Shown: positions 45,011-58,549 of the stretch, in pieces
Layout: each line of letters begins with the position of its first letter
Position numbering within the stretch: the first letter of the stretch is position 1
NCBI GenBank assembly: GCA_035578175.1
Contig: JAQMRL010000001.1
Coordinates: forward strand, 61,837,553 to 61,901,552
Length of the DNA stretch: 64,000 nt
Reading direction: 5' to 3'
Source: Catonia carolina
Taxonomy: Eukaryota > Arthropoda > Insecta > Hemiptera > Achilidae
Position numbers and translations under genes: made by a program
Notes under the pieces: model-generated
Database searches by the model: none
The model's input: the letters and a program-made list of their open reading frames with translations, nothing else
What the model was told of the DNA's origin: nothing

Positions 45011-45492
45011 ATTATGTTCTATATGCAGGCATACTTAAAATTATTGCGGTTGTATAATGATTTATTTTAAATGATAGTAATTAAGATTTTTGCTCTGAAA
45101 GTGGAAATTTTATGAAATTCTTGATAAGTAAAACATTTTTGAAATTTTAATACTACGCTGTGTCAAGTTATTTATTTATTTTTATTTCTGTCATAATGTT
45201 TTTATTAATTATTAAAAATTTATTTCGTAAGAAATAAAGAAGGTTTTGTATGTTTTTATTTTTAACGCTACCTTCTCTTAATACCTCACTGCACTGATGG
45301 TTGACATGTGTAGACTTAAATTTAGCAAGTTAACTTAAATTTTAAGATACAGTACACCAAAAAGGAAATCCAATAATGTAAACGTGTGTTAGAACGTATA
45401 ATTTACAGAAAGGGAGGAAGTAATAGATTGTTACTAATAATAAACAAGTTAATACCTGTGGGTAAAGATTGTGAAAGCAAAGTACTGAATTA

Positions 45493-46469
45493 CCGTAAAA
45501 CCTCGGATCAAGTTTGCAGTTTTTCGTCAGAATCGATTGCAGAAATATCAGTGGTCACTAGAATCGATGGAAAATCGATACACAGTATCTTACGTGGTTG
45601 TTAGTAACAAACTACAGAAGCCTCAGTACTTCATTTGAAACGTAAAACACCATCTAAGAATAGAAAAAGTTAACAGGTTTTTCCAGCTGATGTAATGATA
45701 AGATGTCAAGATAAGGATTGGATGTCATGAAAGAGATAGACTGGGTAAAACACTTTAAAGTCATTGTCCACAAGTTTTGCTAAACTTACCATTCAAAATT
45801 TGTTTACAGTTAGATGCATTTCGAGGTCATTTGACAGAAGAGATGAAAAGTAAATTAACTAATATGAACTTTGAATTTGTTGAAATACTTAGATAGAGGG
45901 TGAACTTTAGTAGTGCAGTTTCTGAATGTTGCGTTAACAAGCCATTCAATTTTAAAGTCCAAGAACTGTCCAAATAATGGCTCTCTGATAAAAATTGGCT
46001 GCTGATATCGGCTGGAAAGATCAACCATATTCTTCAAGCGCTGAAACGCACTAGGCTTCTATTGCATTGAACATGATCTCAGACATTGCTAGAAAAATCC
46101 TCAATTTTCAATGTCGTATCTCAAATGGTTTAGACAGGAAAAAGATGATGCATTATGAAATGACCCAGAAAAACCCAAAAAGTTGCAGTTATCAACAGTG
46201 TTGACTAAAATCTCAAATGACTGTTTGAAAATTAACTGGTCAGCTGATGTGGCCACACTATTTTATTGTTTTTAGTTCCTACAAATTATAAAATAAAATG
46301 ACTAGACTTATTTTTATTTCTGTTATAATTATTATTTGCATTTAGTCTTTTTTACCCATACTAAAAAAAATTTCATGTCTGATTTCATTCGTAAAAAATT
46401 TAAATAACGTGATTTTTTAGATAGAAACGACAGTAGGATTCGAATGGACGGCGTATCGTGGTTTTACGG
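45493..46469 (+). mobile_element. pogo/Tigger-like DNA transposon remnant
   Basis: Ends CCGTAAAACCTCG (45493) and, inverted, CGTGGTTTTACGG (up to 46469) are flanked by TA on both sides, the target of Tc1/mariner/pogo elements. The enclosed 977 bp hold the last third of a pogo/Tigger transposase (below). Intact relatives are over 2 kb, so most of the gene has been deleted. Confidence 0.75.
45785..46215 (+). pseudogene. pogo/Tigger-like transposase, C-terminal remnant
   Basis: In broken frames this reads AFRGHLTEEMKSKLTN near 45812, then CVNKPFNFKVQEL and W-L-S-D-K-N-W, then SDIARKILNFQCRISN-GLDRKKDDALWND in pieces. This is the order found in Tigger/jerky-type DDE transposases: the third acidic region, the -NKPFKxxLR- segment, and the -SFKKCxISNALDGxED- tail. 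At least two stops interrupt it. The helix-turn-helix and CENP-B-like domains are absent. Confidence 0.75.
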
Positions 46470-46756
46470 TAGTAGTTGCACTTGTTAAAAGGGTGTTACG
46501 ACTAAAAAGAGTACATCATCACGGTGAAGTAATTCTGTAATAGTATTCTTTTTTGCATAGTTTATTGTTTTTATGTGTTTAAAACGACCAATGCAAGTTT
46601 CCTTCTACATACAAGCCATGTTGAGTTATATAATTATTACTACTGTAAATTACAATATCAAAAGTTATTAATCAATAGAATTAATATAAATCAAGAAACG
46701 CCTATTTTGGAATCTAATGGGACGTAGTTATTCATTTTATAGCAAGCCTGAATATA

Positions 46757-47668
46757 CGAGCGGGTACCCAAAAGTTACCAGAACAGCACTGCCGTAAGCG
46801 GTGCTTGTGTAGTACGCATTTCTGCTGCACAGACGTGTATAGCGCAAATCATTGCGATTTCAGTGATGTGATTGCAACTCATTGCGACTTCAATATTCTT
46901 CTTCAGTGTTGTTTTTGCTAGCGCTGTTTTGTTTTTGTTTTTTATGATGGAAAGTTTAAGTGAACAACGTGTAGCTGTGAAATTTTGTTTTCTACTCAGT
47001 AAAAGTGCTGCTGAAACTGTTTTGATGTTGAAAACAGCTTACTAAGATGACGCTATGGGAAAATCTCAAGTATACGAGTGGTTTTCTCGGTTTAAAAATG
47101 GCGACATGTCGATTGATGACAAAAATCGTTCTGGACGTCCATCAACAGCCCGAATCGACAAAAAAGTTTAAAAAATTCGAGAGCGTGTACTATCAGACCG
47201 TCGGTGATTATTTGGAACTTTTAAGAAAATTACGCAACAGTGTTCGTCAAAAAAGATCCGATATCTGGCAGACAGAAGACTGGTTCTTCCACCACGACAA
47301 CGCACCTGCACACATAGCCATCTCGGTGAAAGATTTTTCTTAATAAAAATGGCATGGTCCCCTGCCCTACGCACCTTACTCGCCTGACCTGGCTCCGTGC
47401 GGTTTTTTTCTTATTTCCACGCATGAAAAGGGACATTAAAGAACACCGATTTGACAACATTGAAGCGGTCAAGAAAAAAAATGAGGGAGGAGCTGTCAGC
47501 CATTTCTAAAGATGACTAGGAAAAATGTTTTGAACAGTGGAAGCACCGGCGGGATAAATGTATTAGTTGTAATGGAAAGTATTTTGAAGTGGATAAGGTT
47601 GTTTTGTAAAAAAATTGAAAATAAATAGCTTTTGAAAATAATTCCGATTACTTTTGGGGATCCCCTGG
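46757..47668 (+). mobile_element. Mariner element with internal deletion
   Basis: The left end CGAGCGGGTACCCAAAAGT (46757) and right end ACTTTTGGGGATCCCCTGG (to 47668) are inverted repeats with a few mismatches, flanked by TA (46755-46756 and 47669-47670). The length is 912 bp against about 1.3 kb for a complete mariner, so roughly 0.4 kb of the transposase middle is missing. Confidence 0.88.
46945..47590 (+). pseudogene. Mariner transposase, internally deleted
   Basis: The N-terminal DNA-binding domain is readable (SEQRVAVKFCFLLSKSAAE from about 46959, then GKSQVYEWFSRFKNG and SGRPSTARIDKKV). After a stop near 47170 the sequence jumps to the catalytic domain. WFFHHDNAPAHIA (about 47282-47320) carries the second catalytic Asp intact. 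The following SPDLAPCDFFLF segment is frameshifted. MKRDIKEHRFD and CISCNGKYFEVDK complete the C-terminus. The central part with the first Asp is missing and there are several frameshifts. It is nonfunctional. Confidence 0.85.
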
Positions 47669-47670
47669 TA

Positions 47671-50600
47671 TTTCAAATCAGAACAAGGTTTAATAATTTA
47701 AAAAAAATGATGAAAAAAATTCACGTAAACGCTGCTTTACTTTTAAGTTTATATTTTATAAACACAACATGTCTAATCGAACGCAAAATATGAGGAATTT
47801 TTTAAGAATACAATCATAACCTAGACGAACAATGTATTTTAATTACATAAAATTTATTTGTGGTTCATATGAAATAGTTTTCATAGTTATCATAATTTTC
47901 TTTCAACAAAGTGTAACTCTGATTGCAAGAGAATTAAGTATACTTTGTGAAAAATAAAAATTTACATAAGAAAACTATAATTTATTTCATATGTTCTGTA
48001 ATTTCCAAAAATAAATAAACATAGAGCCTAAAACAAATTTAGTCATAACGAAAATTCTTTAAACATGTTTTATGAATGGTGGGAAAAAAAACTATTAAAA
48101 ATATAAGAGAAAGAGTGCAAAAAAATCTTTTTACAGAGGGAGTTATGCATTCCAGATTAAGGGGTAAAAATATTCCGATTGAATACCAGAAAACAGTAAC
48201 GAAAGGAATTTTAGGAACTTACTCTAAAATTGTGGGAAATCTAGAATATCCGTTAATACAGATGAAATATTTTCTGCTCTGTTTCAGAACTTAATAATAA
48301 ACTAGAAAAATAATACGGTTTTGGGCAGGTTTGTTTTAAATCTTATTCCAAATTATTTAGATTTGTTTTCTTCATTCCCTTCCTCTTCAGTACTCTTCAT
48401 CATGGCGAACTCTTCCTCTTCACCATACTAACACCACTACACACCAACCTTCCTTAACAAACTTACTGGTAAATGGGCATCAATCAAGTCGATGTGCCTT
48501 ATGTAGGTGAATATTACCTTAAAGGATTCTAGAGCTATAAGGAGCTATAAGAATTTTAGTGCTAGAGAGCTATAAGATAAGACTATTGCAAGCCTGTCAA
48601 ATTTGAATGAATGACATGCGAAGTTGAATAAATTTTGAAGGAATGAAATGGACTTGCTTAGAATTCACTTTTACTCTTTGATTCTTAATCGCATCACTAC
48701 TAGGACATTGGTGCAGAACAGTTTGTTATCCGAGGATTTTACGGTGTTAAAACTTTCAGGCTCCATCTAAAATCGAAATTACAATTTTCAACTGACCAGT
48801 GTAGATCTAAGCCACCAAACAAGAACATTTAGCCTTTTACAGCTACAAAAACTTTAACTATAAATAAAATTAATTCACAACAATTGTCAAACAACGTGTA
48901 ATTTTTGTTTTTTCTTCGACTATAATTGTGAACGAGGTTTCTGCCAAGGTTGCGTAATGTATTCCAAAACGCAGTTACCTAAAAATTTTCTCCGGAATCT
49001 TTTTATTGTGGCAGCTTTAAGAAAACTGGATGTTTGGATCCCTAAGTGTCCAGAAAGAAACACAGTTTTTCTGACGTAGTAAATCGAATCCGGGAAAGCA
49101 GAAGAAGTCACAACAGATGTACGTATACAGATTTATTTCAGGTTCTTTCAGGATCTGTTTGGTTGTAAGTTACAGTCGTTTTAAACCAATAAAAATTATT
49201 TACTACATCTTAATTACTGGAATTAGGTTATTACAGTTATAACTTAACTTAATAATAAACTAAATTTATTAGAAACTGTTTCAACAACATAAGACTTAAT
49301 GACAGTTATAGCAATACTCACACTATTTGCTTATCACGAGATGAAAACTGCTTAAATAGACAAATAGGCCTTTAATTAACACACTACCAGTTGACCCTAC
49401 TGTTTACTACTGACCCAAAACAAACACTGACTCAACTAAAGAACGGCCGCTTTATGTGTCCGAGCTTAGAATTCTAGAATGATAAACATCGTAAATAGAA
49501 TTCCAGATAAATAGCTAACAATAACCGCAATAAAATAATCCAGAAAATAAATAATAATAGATAAATAAGAATAATAGAATGGAAATAGTACCTTTCACCC
49601 TGTGCTGGAGAAAGAAAATGAGACCAGTCGGCGTCCGGCAGGTAAAATATTACACCTTTATCACTTCGTACAATACCCGCTTCCTTTTTCCCATATAGTG
49701 TCTGTTTGACACAATATTTTAAATCGATATTTGAGTGCCCGTTTAATGATGCAGATTATATAAATGTACTAAATAAAATAAATAAATAATAGGTGAATGA
49801 TAAATTTTTTAAACCTTTCATAATCTGTCTAGTTTTATCAGTTACGACTAATGAACATTTATACCAATAAAAGTAATTAATTTTGTATTCGTTAGCCGCA
49901 TAGAAGATCAATAATTTAAATTGCATTTCACCCACGGGGATTATCTCATTTTAAATTTTAAATTTAATTTCAATTAGCGTACAAATTAAATATATTCATA
50001 ATGTTTATTAGATTGCATACTTTAGATTATTTATTTTCAACACTGCACAGTTACTTAAAAATAAATGACAAATATGTGTTTTAATTTTGTGAACAATACG
50101 AGTTAATGAAACGCCCTAGGAGAAGACATCTGTAATATATACGGAATAACTTGAACTAACCATACAGTAGTTGGATTTATGGTAAATAAATACTTCAGAA
50201 ACGATGCTCATACAGATCCATTAACTTATAATAATTAATATAATTAGTTGCGGAATTTTTATTACAAAAACTTCAAATGTACTTAATTCCATGAAATTAA
50301 ATAGGCATACTACACATTTTTACACCAGTACGGAATCTATATTGATTCTGTATCGGAAAAAAATCATCCAACTTACAAGGAAGGAATAAGGGTTCATAAA
50401 TAACACAAAAGTGTAATGAAAATCTACATTTCAGAATAATACTGTAACAAACACCGGCTGCACAATTAACGTGTTTTGTAAGCCTACGCGGCTTTTTTGT
50501 GAGAGTGTGATTTACTAACTTTCAGGTGCGACTAGTTTATCCACTAGTTTTTCTAGTTTATTGTAGAAGGTGCCATTAGGTTCTATTATGTTCTATTGTT

Positions 50601-50790
50601 ATTCATTTCTCTAGATTAATATTGTGTTTTTTATCTTTTAGAAGATTCTTTGAAGTTGTATTTATACCGCCAACCTTTTGTTAGAATAATCAGTGTTGTG
50701 TGAACAGTTGTGAAGCGTGTTAGTCAAAAAATCAGTTTATGCGTCACATTTTGAAATACCTAATTTATTTGTGACAGGCAGTTCAACGTA
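47671..50790. other. AT-rich intergenic
   Basis: No gene recognised. At 48727-48746 a single TTATCCGAGGATTTTACGGT resembles an isolated end of the 45.5-kb pogo-like family. The open frame at 48076-48294 is basic but matches nothing I know. Confidence 0.5.
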
Positions 50791-50792
50791 CT

Positions 50793-51480
50793 GGTAACGC
50801 GCTATAAGTTGACGATTGCGCCTATCATGCGGAGGACAGTATACTATCTATCCTACTTACATCGGCCAACCCGATACCATAAGACATGTATCAAGCGTGT
50901 AACTCAAAATATAACCACCACGAACACTTAAGTAATAAAATTCAGTTGATGACCAGTCACGCTAAATAAGTAAGGAGTAATGTAATTATTTAAAGAAAGT
51001 GAATTGTTTAAAATTCAATGCAATTTAACATAACTTTACTGAAAATAATGAAAAATGAAAACCCTAAAAATACAATAACATTTTAAAATTACCGTAAAAC
51101 TAGTATTACTCACGAATAATAAGCTCGCATCGACGGAACTCACGGACTAAATAGTCTATCACTACAAATGTCAGAGTGCAGTAATTCAGCACTGCTGATG
51201 ACCAAAATGGATACTAAATATAGCTTAAGCCTAGTATTATGGTTTATTTAGAATGAATGTTTATTATTTAGGATAATTATTAAGAATCAATAAAAAATAC
51301 AGTGGGTTGTTTATAAAACGACATAGTTGTAAACGTAATAAATCAATGTAAGAGTAAAACTACAACATGATGTCATGGTTATAGCTGTCGCTATGATGTA
51401 TTTAGATTATAGTAGCACTTCCACCCCCGCATAAACCAGTCTTACTCTCGCTGACAATCGTCAACTTATGTTGCGTTACC
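50793..51480. mobile_element. Non-autonomous DNA element, ends GGTAACGC
   Basis: Inverted ends of 26 bp, GGTAACGC then two or three variable bases then ATAAGTTGACGATTG, lie at 50793-50818 and 51455-51480. The 688-bp interior has no ORF of note. The flanks ACGTACT and AATACAA do not give a clear target-site duplication. Confidence 0.78.
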
Positions 51481-52595
51481 AATACAATTGTTATCAGTTT
51501 ATAGGGATTATTATTTTTTATAATAAATAGCCATTTTTTAGTTAAATTTCGTTCAGTCAATTTTTTAATATTTAAAATCTTTCATATAAGTTGTAGTTTG
51601 CTGTTAAGTAGTTTAGTGTAATTTTTAGTGGTAACAGTAACAATTAATGTAAGCATAAAAGTAATTAATAATTTTTTATAAATTTAAAAAGAAGTTCTGT
51701 TATTTAAATATGACCGAACCTAAAAGAACCCATAATAAACGTCACAGAAGTAATGCACATAATATTTCTCGGGATGCTACACCCATGTCCTATTTTGTCA
51801 GTCTGTATATTAGCAGTTCATGAAAGTCCGCTTATAAATTAAAATGCTATCTAATAAAAGTCACAGTATTTTTTATGACTTTATTGATTTTGCATCAGGT
51901 GACAAAGTGAAATTAATTAGAACTGATTATTAATTACATAAATGGTTTTTAAATTTTTGCATTAGATGTTTAAAAGCACTCAACAAACAATAATTCTACT
52001 TTTTATTTTTATAATAGTTTTAAGCTCGTTCAGCAATTGGTTGTAAATCACAGACAATTTATTATTATTTTTTTGTCTTCTCTTTAATATTACAACATAA
52101 AGGAGAGTTGTAAAACTCTTCATTATATTTTTTTGTTTCATTCCTAAAGGGCTTCTGTAACACATTATACTTTTCTATTATTTTTTTTGGCTCCAGTTCA
52201 ATTGTTTCAGAGAAAACAAAAGCTATAATAATTTTAAGCGGTGTTTTTCTTTTGTTTTAATTTAAATAACTTTTATATCTAACTCCGTGTTTTCGAAACA
52301 ATATACAACTCCGTAGAATAAAAAAACAATCTTATCTTGAATTACCGTGAATGGTTTTAAATTATAAACTCATAATCGACTGTCAGTTTAAAAAACATGA
52401 ATACATATATTCGACAATATTTTCGAATAAGTTTTTTACATTTAAAACGATTGACAGTTTGATTACAGCAGAATTTTGAAAAAAAACAAATTAATAATAA
52501 TAATTTTAATTCACTTAATTTTATTTTCTATGGTTTTTTCTTTAATTTTCATTCTATAACAGTAAACTACAGAACAATAATTAGAATGAATTAAA
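51481..52595. other. AT-rich intergenic
   Basis: Nothing recognised. Confidence 0.5.
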
Positions 52596-52599
52596 GAAT

Positions 52600-53240
52600 T
52601 AGTTAGGCGTGGAAGGAGGGATCGCACTCATTACGTTTGCTCCAGGATGATGCAATCACACTACTGAAGAGCAAAAGTTGATGAAAAGCAGTGACAGCAT
52701 CGACGATGAAGACATTAAAAAGACATAATGAAGATGAAATAACAATAGAATACGTATTATTTAAGAAGATTTTCATACCAAAACGACGAAGACTTCTAAA
52801 ATTTGAATTGGCATGTAACGAGCGATGGTTATATAGTTGATTAAAGAATCTTTTATAAAGCAACGTCTTTTACGTAGGGAATGAGACGGTCCGAATGAAG
52901 GGTGTCGTTTCTGACGTACCAAGGGGCTCCAGTGACAAGTCTTAAGTGTGTAGTGTAAATATCTTAACTCCGTACGTCCACGTTGGTTTCAGCAAAGCGT
53001 TGAACAAGTTAAAATTTTGCTTCAGTGGTAGTCGAAGTCGAGATTTAACTATATGGAATAAGCGGCTGAAGCAATTATTTAGTTACAAATAATTGATCTT
53101 GAGGTGTTCACTCCACGTGAGTCTCCTGTATAATTACAACCCCAGGTAGTTGGTATGCTGACACCACTCAGGGTTACTGCGGACAGCTGTCTTTGTCCAC
53201 ACAGTAGACAAATCTGTTGTGTGTTATTTACAAACATTTT
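52600..53240 (-). mobile_element. Jockey-clade LINE remnant (divergent)
   Basis: On the minus strand, in changing frames: NYLGL near 53140, RRLTWSEHLK, SRLRLPLKQNFNLF, ALLKPTWTYGVKIF near 52975-53015, LEPLGTSET/PWYVRND-type segment, then KRFFNQLYNHRSLHANSNF at about 52805-52860. This follows the order of Jockey ORF2 after the YADD box. It is old and multiply broken. Confidence 0.78.
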
Positions 53241-56200
53241 CTATGAATACACGTAATTTTTTTAATACCTTGCGTAGCTATCGGGTTACGTTCCAGGAAT
53301 CCAGAGGTCTATGAATGCAATAAAGCGCTGAACTAAAAATCGTCTTGCGTGTTTACTTTTTACTGTACTAACTATTGTATTTTAAAGATTTCTTTGTTAC
53401 GTAAAAATTACAGCCAAAATTATGTTTCTTCGACTGTTAATTGTTTTTAAAAACCGTTTAAATGGTCACCTTTTTTTGTTTTGCTATTATTTTAGTAATA
53501 TGAAACCATTTAGAGAACTCCACGTCAAGCTAACTGATCTATGACCTGGGTAACAGTGATAATACTGTTATTAAAGAATATAGTAGTTAATTTTTTGACT
53601 GGTAGTATTTTTTTCTCATCATCAATGACTTCAGTTTCTTTTAAAGTGGTTCATTTGGCAAGTTCCTGCAAGCCCTCATTGTTAAGAAATCGTATGGCTG
53701 CAGTGATTTCTTCACGTTACCTTGTTTACCATTTCTCAATCCCAGTTCACTAGCCGATAATACAACTGAATTCGAATTTCTTCTCCTATCCTCCAGACCA
53801 GCGAATAATTTTATTCAAGCTATATTTTTCCCACTTCTTTATGGAAATTTCTATCAAGTTTCACACGTATTGCCTATATTATATGAAACAAAAAACTACG
53901 TAGTAACTAAGCAACTGAAGTGCACCTTTCAAATACAACACACTAAACTGTATTCACACAAAAATTTAACTGATAAAGTAGACCTTATGATTATGATTCA
54001 TAAAAATTGTGACGTAGCGGTAAGGGAAGTGCACTCATCACATAACCTTCAAATTTCAATGAAAGAGTTTTATAATGAATCAGCGGTAAAAGAGTGGTAC
54101 TGACCGGGGTCTTACATACTAATATGGTAAACATACAATAATATTATCGTACGAAATATATCCTTGAGTAACTCACACTAACATTACGTTTTACTTTGAC
54201 CCACAAACACCAAGCCTACACCAAGCCTAACTCACAGTCTCTTCAAATATCGGAGAGTTTTTTACTAGATAATATCACAGAAACCATAAAACTAGTGGTT
54301 TTGAAAACGAAGGAATTGCAAGGGTGAAACTTGTTTGTCCAGACGTAAAGAAAAATAAACGAAAAATACGTTTTCAAACAAAACCATCTTTTCTTGTGTT
54401 AGATTTGTTGAAGTACATTGAAGTAGGGTTCATTCTACCGTACCATGAATAATTCATTTAAGAACAATATTAAATAGCATAATTACTTACAATATAGATA
54501 TAAATTAATTGCACATCTACTGTTAAGTTTTATTGTGTTCTCATAGTCGGTTTGACTGTATTGCACTGTAATTATCTAAACTTTAATGCTTTCTTATTGA
54601 AGACATAAATATATGGAAATATATATTCCTTTTACCCAGACCAGGCATAAATAAATCGAATAAAAGCTTTATCAAATGTTCAACACGTGTCCGTTAAAGG
54701 GTGTCATTAGCCAATTTGATGCCTAAGCGGTCATAGAATATTTTTTTAGTCAGTTCTAATGCTTTTGATATGAAGAATGAAATGTATTTTGGATTATATT
54801 AGGAACGGAAAACGAAATTTTAAATAAAATTCTAAAATTGTTGTAGCCTATTATAGAACTTTTAATTTTACAATAATTTTTAAGGAAGATGGTTCTGAAG
54901 TACACAACATGTTAATATCTCTGTTCAGTAAATTATGTACATAAGTTCACTCATATAATAATAAGGAAAATTCAAATTACGTACTTAGTATGAAATGATC
55001 TAATTCACTTAATAAGGAAGAAGTTTTTCAAAAAATATTTGAAATGTAAAATTTGTTATACTATTCACTATTTTACAAATTTTGGACAAAGTAAAATCTA
55101 AAATCTGGGTAATAAATAATTCAGATGAATTAAAATCTGCAAACTAATTTCTTTTGCCTTTATCAACGGATTACACATTTTTGAAGTGCGCTTTTTGTCA
55201 CTTAAATCTATTCAATCGTTTTTGTAAGCCATTACACTCTTAAATCCTATCAGGGAAAACCTAAGTATCATGACATATATCTTGATTCAGCTATATGGTT
55301 TTAGCTGCTCATCGGCTTACGTTAACAGAACAATGAGTACAGACATTCCCGGTTGTTTTAAGCAGTATTTTAGAACTGTAACGTAATCTAGCTTTTTTAA
55401 TTACACAAGTAAAAAAAGAGTACACTGAGAAAAATAACGTTAATAAGTACTACAAAAATGAAATACGGCATTGCAAAAATATATTTTTTATTAACCGTAG
55501 TTTCCATAAATTAATCACTTAATGAAAATAAGATGAAACGAGAAATTTATTTTTAACCCGGACTGCTATCAAAAGGACTCATAAGACGGTTTTCTCATAT
55601 ATTTTGATAACTGAAGTAGTTGTTCTTGTTTTGTAAAGACTAGAATAAACTGATAGTTAATTTGTTTGAAATTAAATTGTGACCTGTTTGTTCAGAGTAC
55701 GAAAAGATCAAGACAAATAATTTTAAAGTTCACTTCATTATTTTATTTTGGATTGTAAGTTGAAGAAATGATACTTAGTATTTTAAGCAGCTATTCAAAT
55801 AGTAATACTATTAAATTTATTTACAAAGAATGAGTAGAAATGAAAGTAAATATCTTTGTTACTCGAATACACTCACACATTGAATTCGTTAAATTTTTTG
55901 TTGCAATGATAAAAGAGCACGTAAGAAAAAGCGTGTAAGGTCCAAAAAGTGCAAAGGTAGGAAATCGTCTTCTGATGGAGAGCGGCGATAAGTTTGAAAG
56001 GATAAAGTTACACATTGTGCTTCTTGTATTCAACTACACAATTCCGTACGTGAGATTACCGTCTTATACGTGACCATCATTGTGATATCACATTAAATGA
56101 ACCTTATTTCAAAACATTATCTGTCTAATCTTGACCTCATCGCAAACTTTGTTATCAAATTTCAGTGGTTGATAACAATCAAGAAGAATTTCCTGGTCAG

Positions 56201-57500
56201 ACATAACTTAAACGGATTATCCACATTCCGAATTGACACAGTATCTACCCTAAGCAACAAACAAAGCACTAAACCTGATTTTAAGTTATTACCAAAGATG
56301 TATTCCCTATTCTATTGCAAATAATGTATATTTTCGCCTGACAAACAGAAACGTTATGGGACTCCGTCTTGTTATTAAATTGTGTATTACAATATCTACC
56401 ACATAATAAATAATGTATATTGCATTACAGTAATAATACAGAACAAAATAAGGGTTGCCTTGAAATCACTGGAATGTCATAAAATAATACATACCTACGT
56501 GCATTTTTTTACAGACATTTAAAACGAATTTAACTTCCATATGGCAAGTGCTGAATTAATATTAAGGCTATAAATAATGTTTTTGAAAAGAAAATATATC
56601 AAACGGTATAAAGAATTCATTAATTTCAGTAGACTACCTATTTTAATAATTTCAAACAGAATATTTTTGCAAACAGAGGAATTCGCCCGAGTATAGTTTA
56701 CAATATTGATCAACGATATTTTCATAGAACAGCACTTGAAAACAAAGACTTGTTAAACGAACACTTCAATCAGAAATACTATTTTTTTTACAAGGATAGC
56801 CTATAGCTTATATATTGTTTTGTAATAACACGGCAATAAACAAAGCCGCCTTTATGTAATGTCCTATAGGTAACAAAGTCTCTATAGAGCTAATGACGTC
56901 AAAGCCAAGCGGCCTATATCGATGAGGTAAAAAAAATATGCAGCGAGGAGACTGTAAATAACAAGAGTTGCTCTGCTATATCCATGCTCTCTAATTTGGA
57001 GATCACTTGTTCAAGTGTGTCAATTCTTTTAGACAATATCCTCTTTTTATTTTTGATTCCGTTCTTTGTTGTTTTTTAAAGCTTTTGTTTCAGTTTTTAT
57101 TTTTTAATTGCATAAAAAATACTGTTTTGATACTTTTACGCATTCAATTATTCATTCAGTATTACTTAGGCCAATGAACAAGTTTTACAATCAAAACAAT
57201 AATATAAACAAATACAATAAAAACTACATGAACAGATCAAAATTAAAACTCCCCAAGTACAAAAATAATTAAAAAAATATTATTGTTTAGCTTTGATCTA
57301 AAAGCCATAGAAGATGTTGTTATAAAATTTTGTTTTCATAACTCACGTTATTATAACATTAAAAAATGGATTTACAAAATGTGTAATGCGACAAAATTGA
57401 TTAAGTCCTGTTTTTCATGGAACCAAAGTTATTTTTCACTGGACATACTAAAGTCCAGAGGATTTTCTAAGTGGAAGTAACAAAATTATTCAGGTCTGGA
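53241..57500. other. AT-rich intergenic, over 4 kb without a recognised gene
   Basis: Several short open frames exist (for example 53870-54103 on the plus strand and 53541-53753), but none resembles a known protein or has convincing splice borders. No repeat was matched. Confidence 0.5.
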
Positions 57501-57512
57501 TTTTATTTCTGG

Positions 57513-57640
57513 TTTAACGTCTGACTGTTCTGCAATTACTGATAATTCAGACGGTGAAGGATGAAATGATTTTTGTAACGTATGAAAATATGTCGTGCCT
57601 GAATGGGATTCGAACCCATTCGAATGGGATTCAGGTCTAA
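57513..57640 (-). repeat. tRNA-related SINE, copy 1 (partial)
   Basis: This shares about 110 bp with 58550-58665: GACTGTTCTGCAATTACTG, TTTTGTAACGTATGAAAATA and GAATGGGATTCGAACCCA. On the minus strand the last block reads GGGTTCGAATCCCATTC, a T-arm/box B sequence, so the SINE is oriented minus with its promoter at the high-coordinate side. It is truncated upstream of box B. Confidence 0.75.
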
Positions 57641-58304
57641 AGCCTCCGTAATAGCAATAATTTAAAAGAATATCCAAACTATTTTAGTATGTAGGCTACC
57701 CATTATTGAGGTTTCATTATTTTAATCTTGTGAAAAGTGAAAAAAATTTTTTAGTTTAGTTTATATAGCGTAGAATTGAAATAAAATATGCGGTTTTAAT
57801 ACATTGTAAGTATTCTTCTTAATATTAATGATTCTTTTTGTTCATAACTGTTAATTACAAAGACATCCTTTTTTATTTATATTTTGTATTTTGTATTTTT
57901 ATTATTTATTTTTATTTGGCTTTTGTATTTTTATAAAAACTATAAGTAAAAGCATTGGTTTATGTTTCATGTTACTCAACGAATAACAAAATAATCGTAA
58001 TATTAATTTGAAAGTAGTATATTACTTCACTATTGTTTTTAAATTAAAATCTTCAATAACAAAGCTGTATCAAAATTACTTAAAACTATGAAGTGATTTC
58101 AGAATTTTCGAAGTACAAAGTGCTTTTCTATCATTGATATTTCAAAGAGTTACTCCTAAATCTCTTGAGAAAAAATGATCTAGATTTTATAACGGACCAA
58201 CAAAAACAAAACTATTATGAGTTGTCCTATTACCACAGTTTTTGGTATTTCACCAAAACTCTGTCAAAGGAATTATGAAAATTTTGATTCTGATCTATTC
58301 ATAT

Positions 58305-58320
58305 TTAACCCTTTCGGTCC
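58305..58320 (+). other. piggyBac-like terminus (candidate)
   Basis: TTAACCCTTTCGGTCC fits a TTAA target followed by the CCCTTT start typical of piggyBac-like ends. A matching inverted partner was not found. Confidence 0.3.
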
Positions 58321-58549
58321 GTAAACAATATTTAACAGTTTGATCCAAAAAGTCATATAATTCTATAAGGATGCACAATAAGAGGGTCAACCCTTATTTT
58401 GACAACTTTCAGGCGTAAGCCTACCATTGCCAACTAAAATTTCAATGTTGCACAAAAATAAAATTTCCGGTTAAAAATTAATTTTTCATCAAAAATAAAT
58501 CGTTCTAACACTAAAAGCACCTATTATTTATTAATTGTTTTTTTTTAAA

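Noticed and set aside
48076..48294. Basic open frame of 72 codons
   Set aside because: Composition is lysine/isoleucine-rich as expected from AT-rich DNA, and no motif could be named.
48920..49111. Possible mariner trace (a KLDVWIP-like run on the plus strand)
   Set aside because: Only a few residues match the SETMAR-type pattern and nothing follows in order.
53870..54103. Open frame of 77 codons that reads fairly protein-like
   Set aside because: No recognisable domain and no exon borders. Could be a chance frame.
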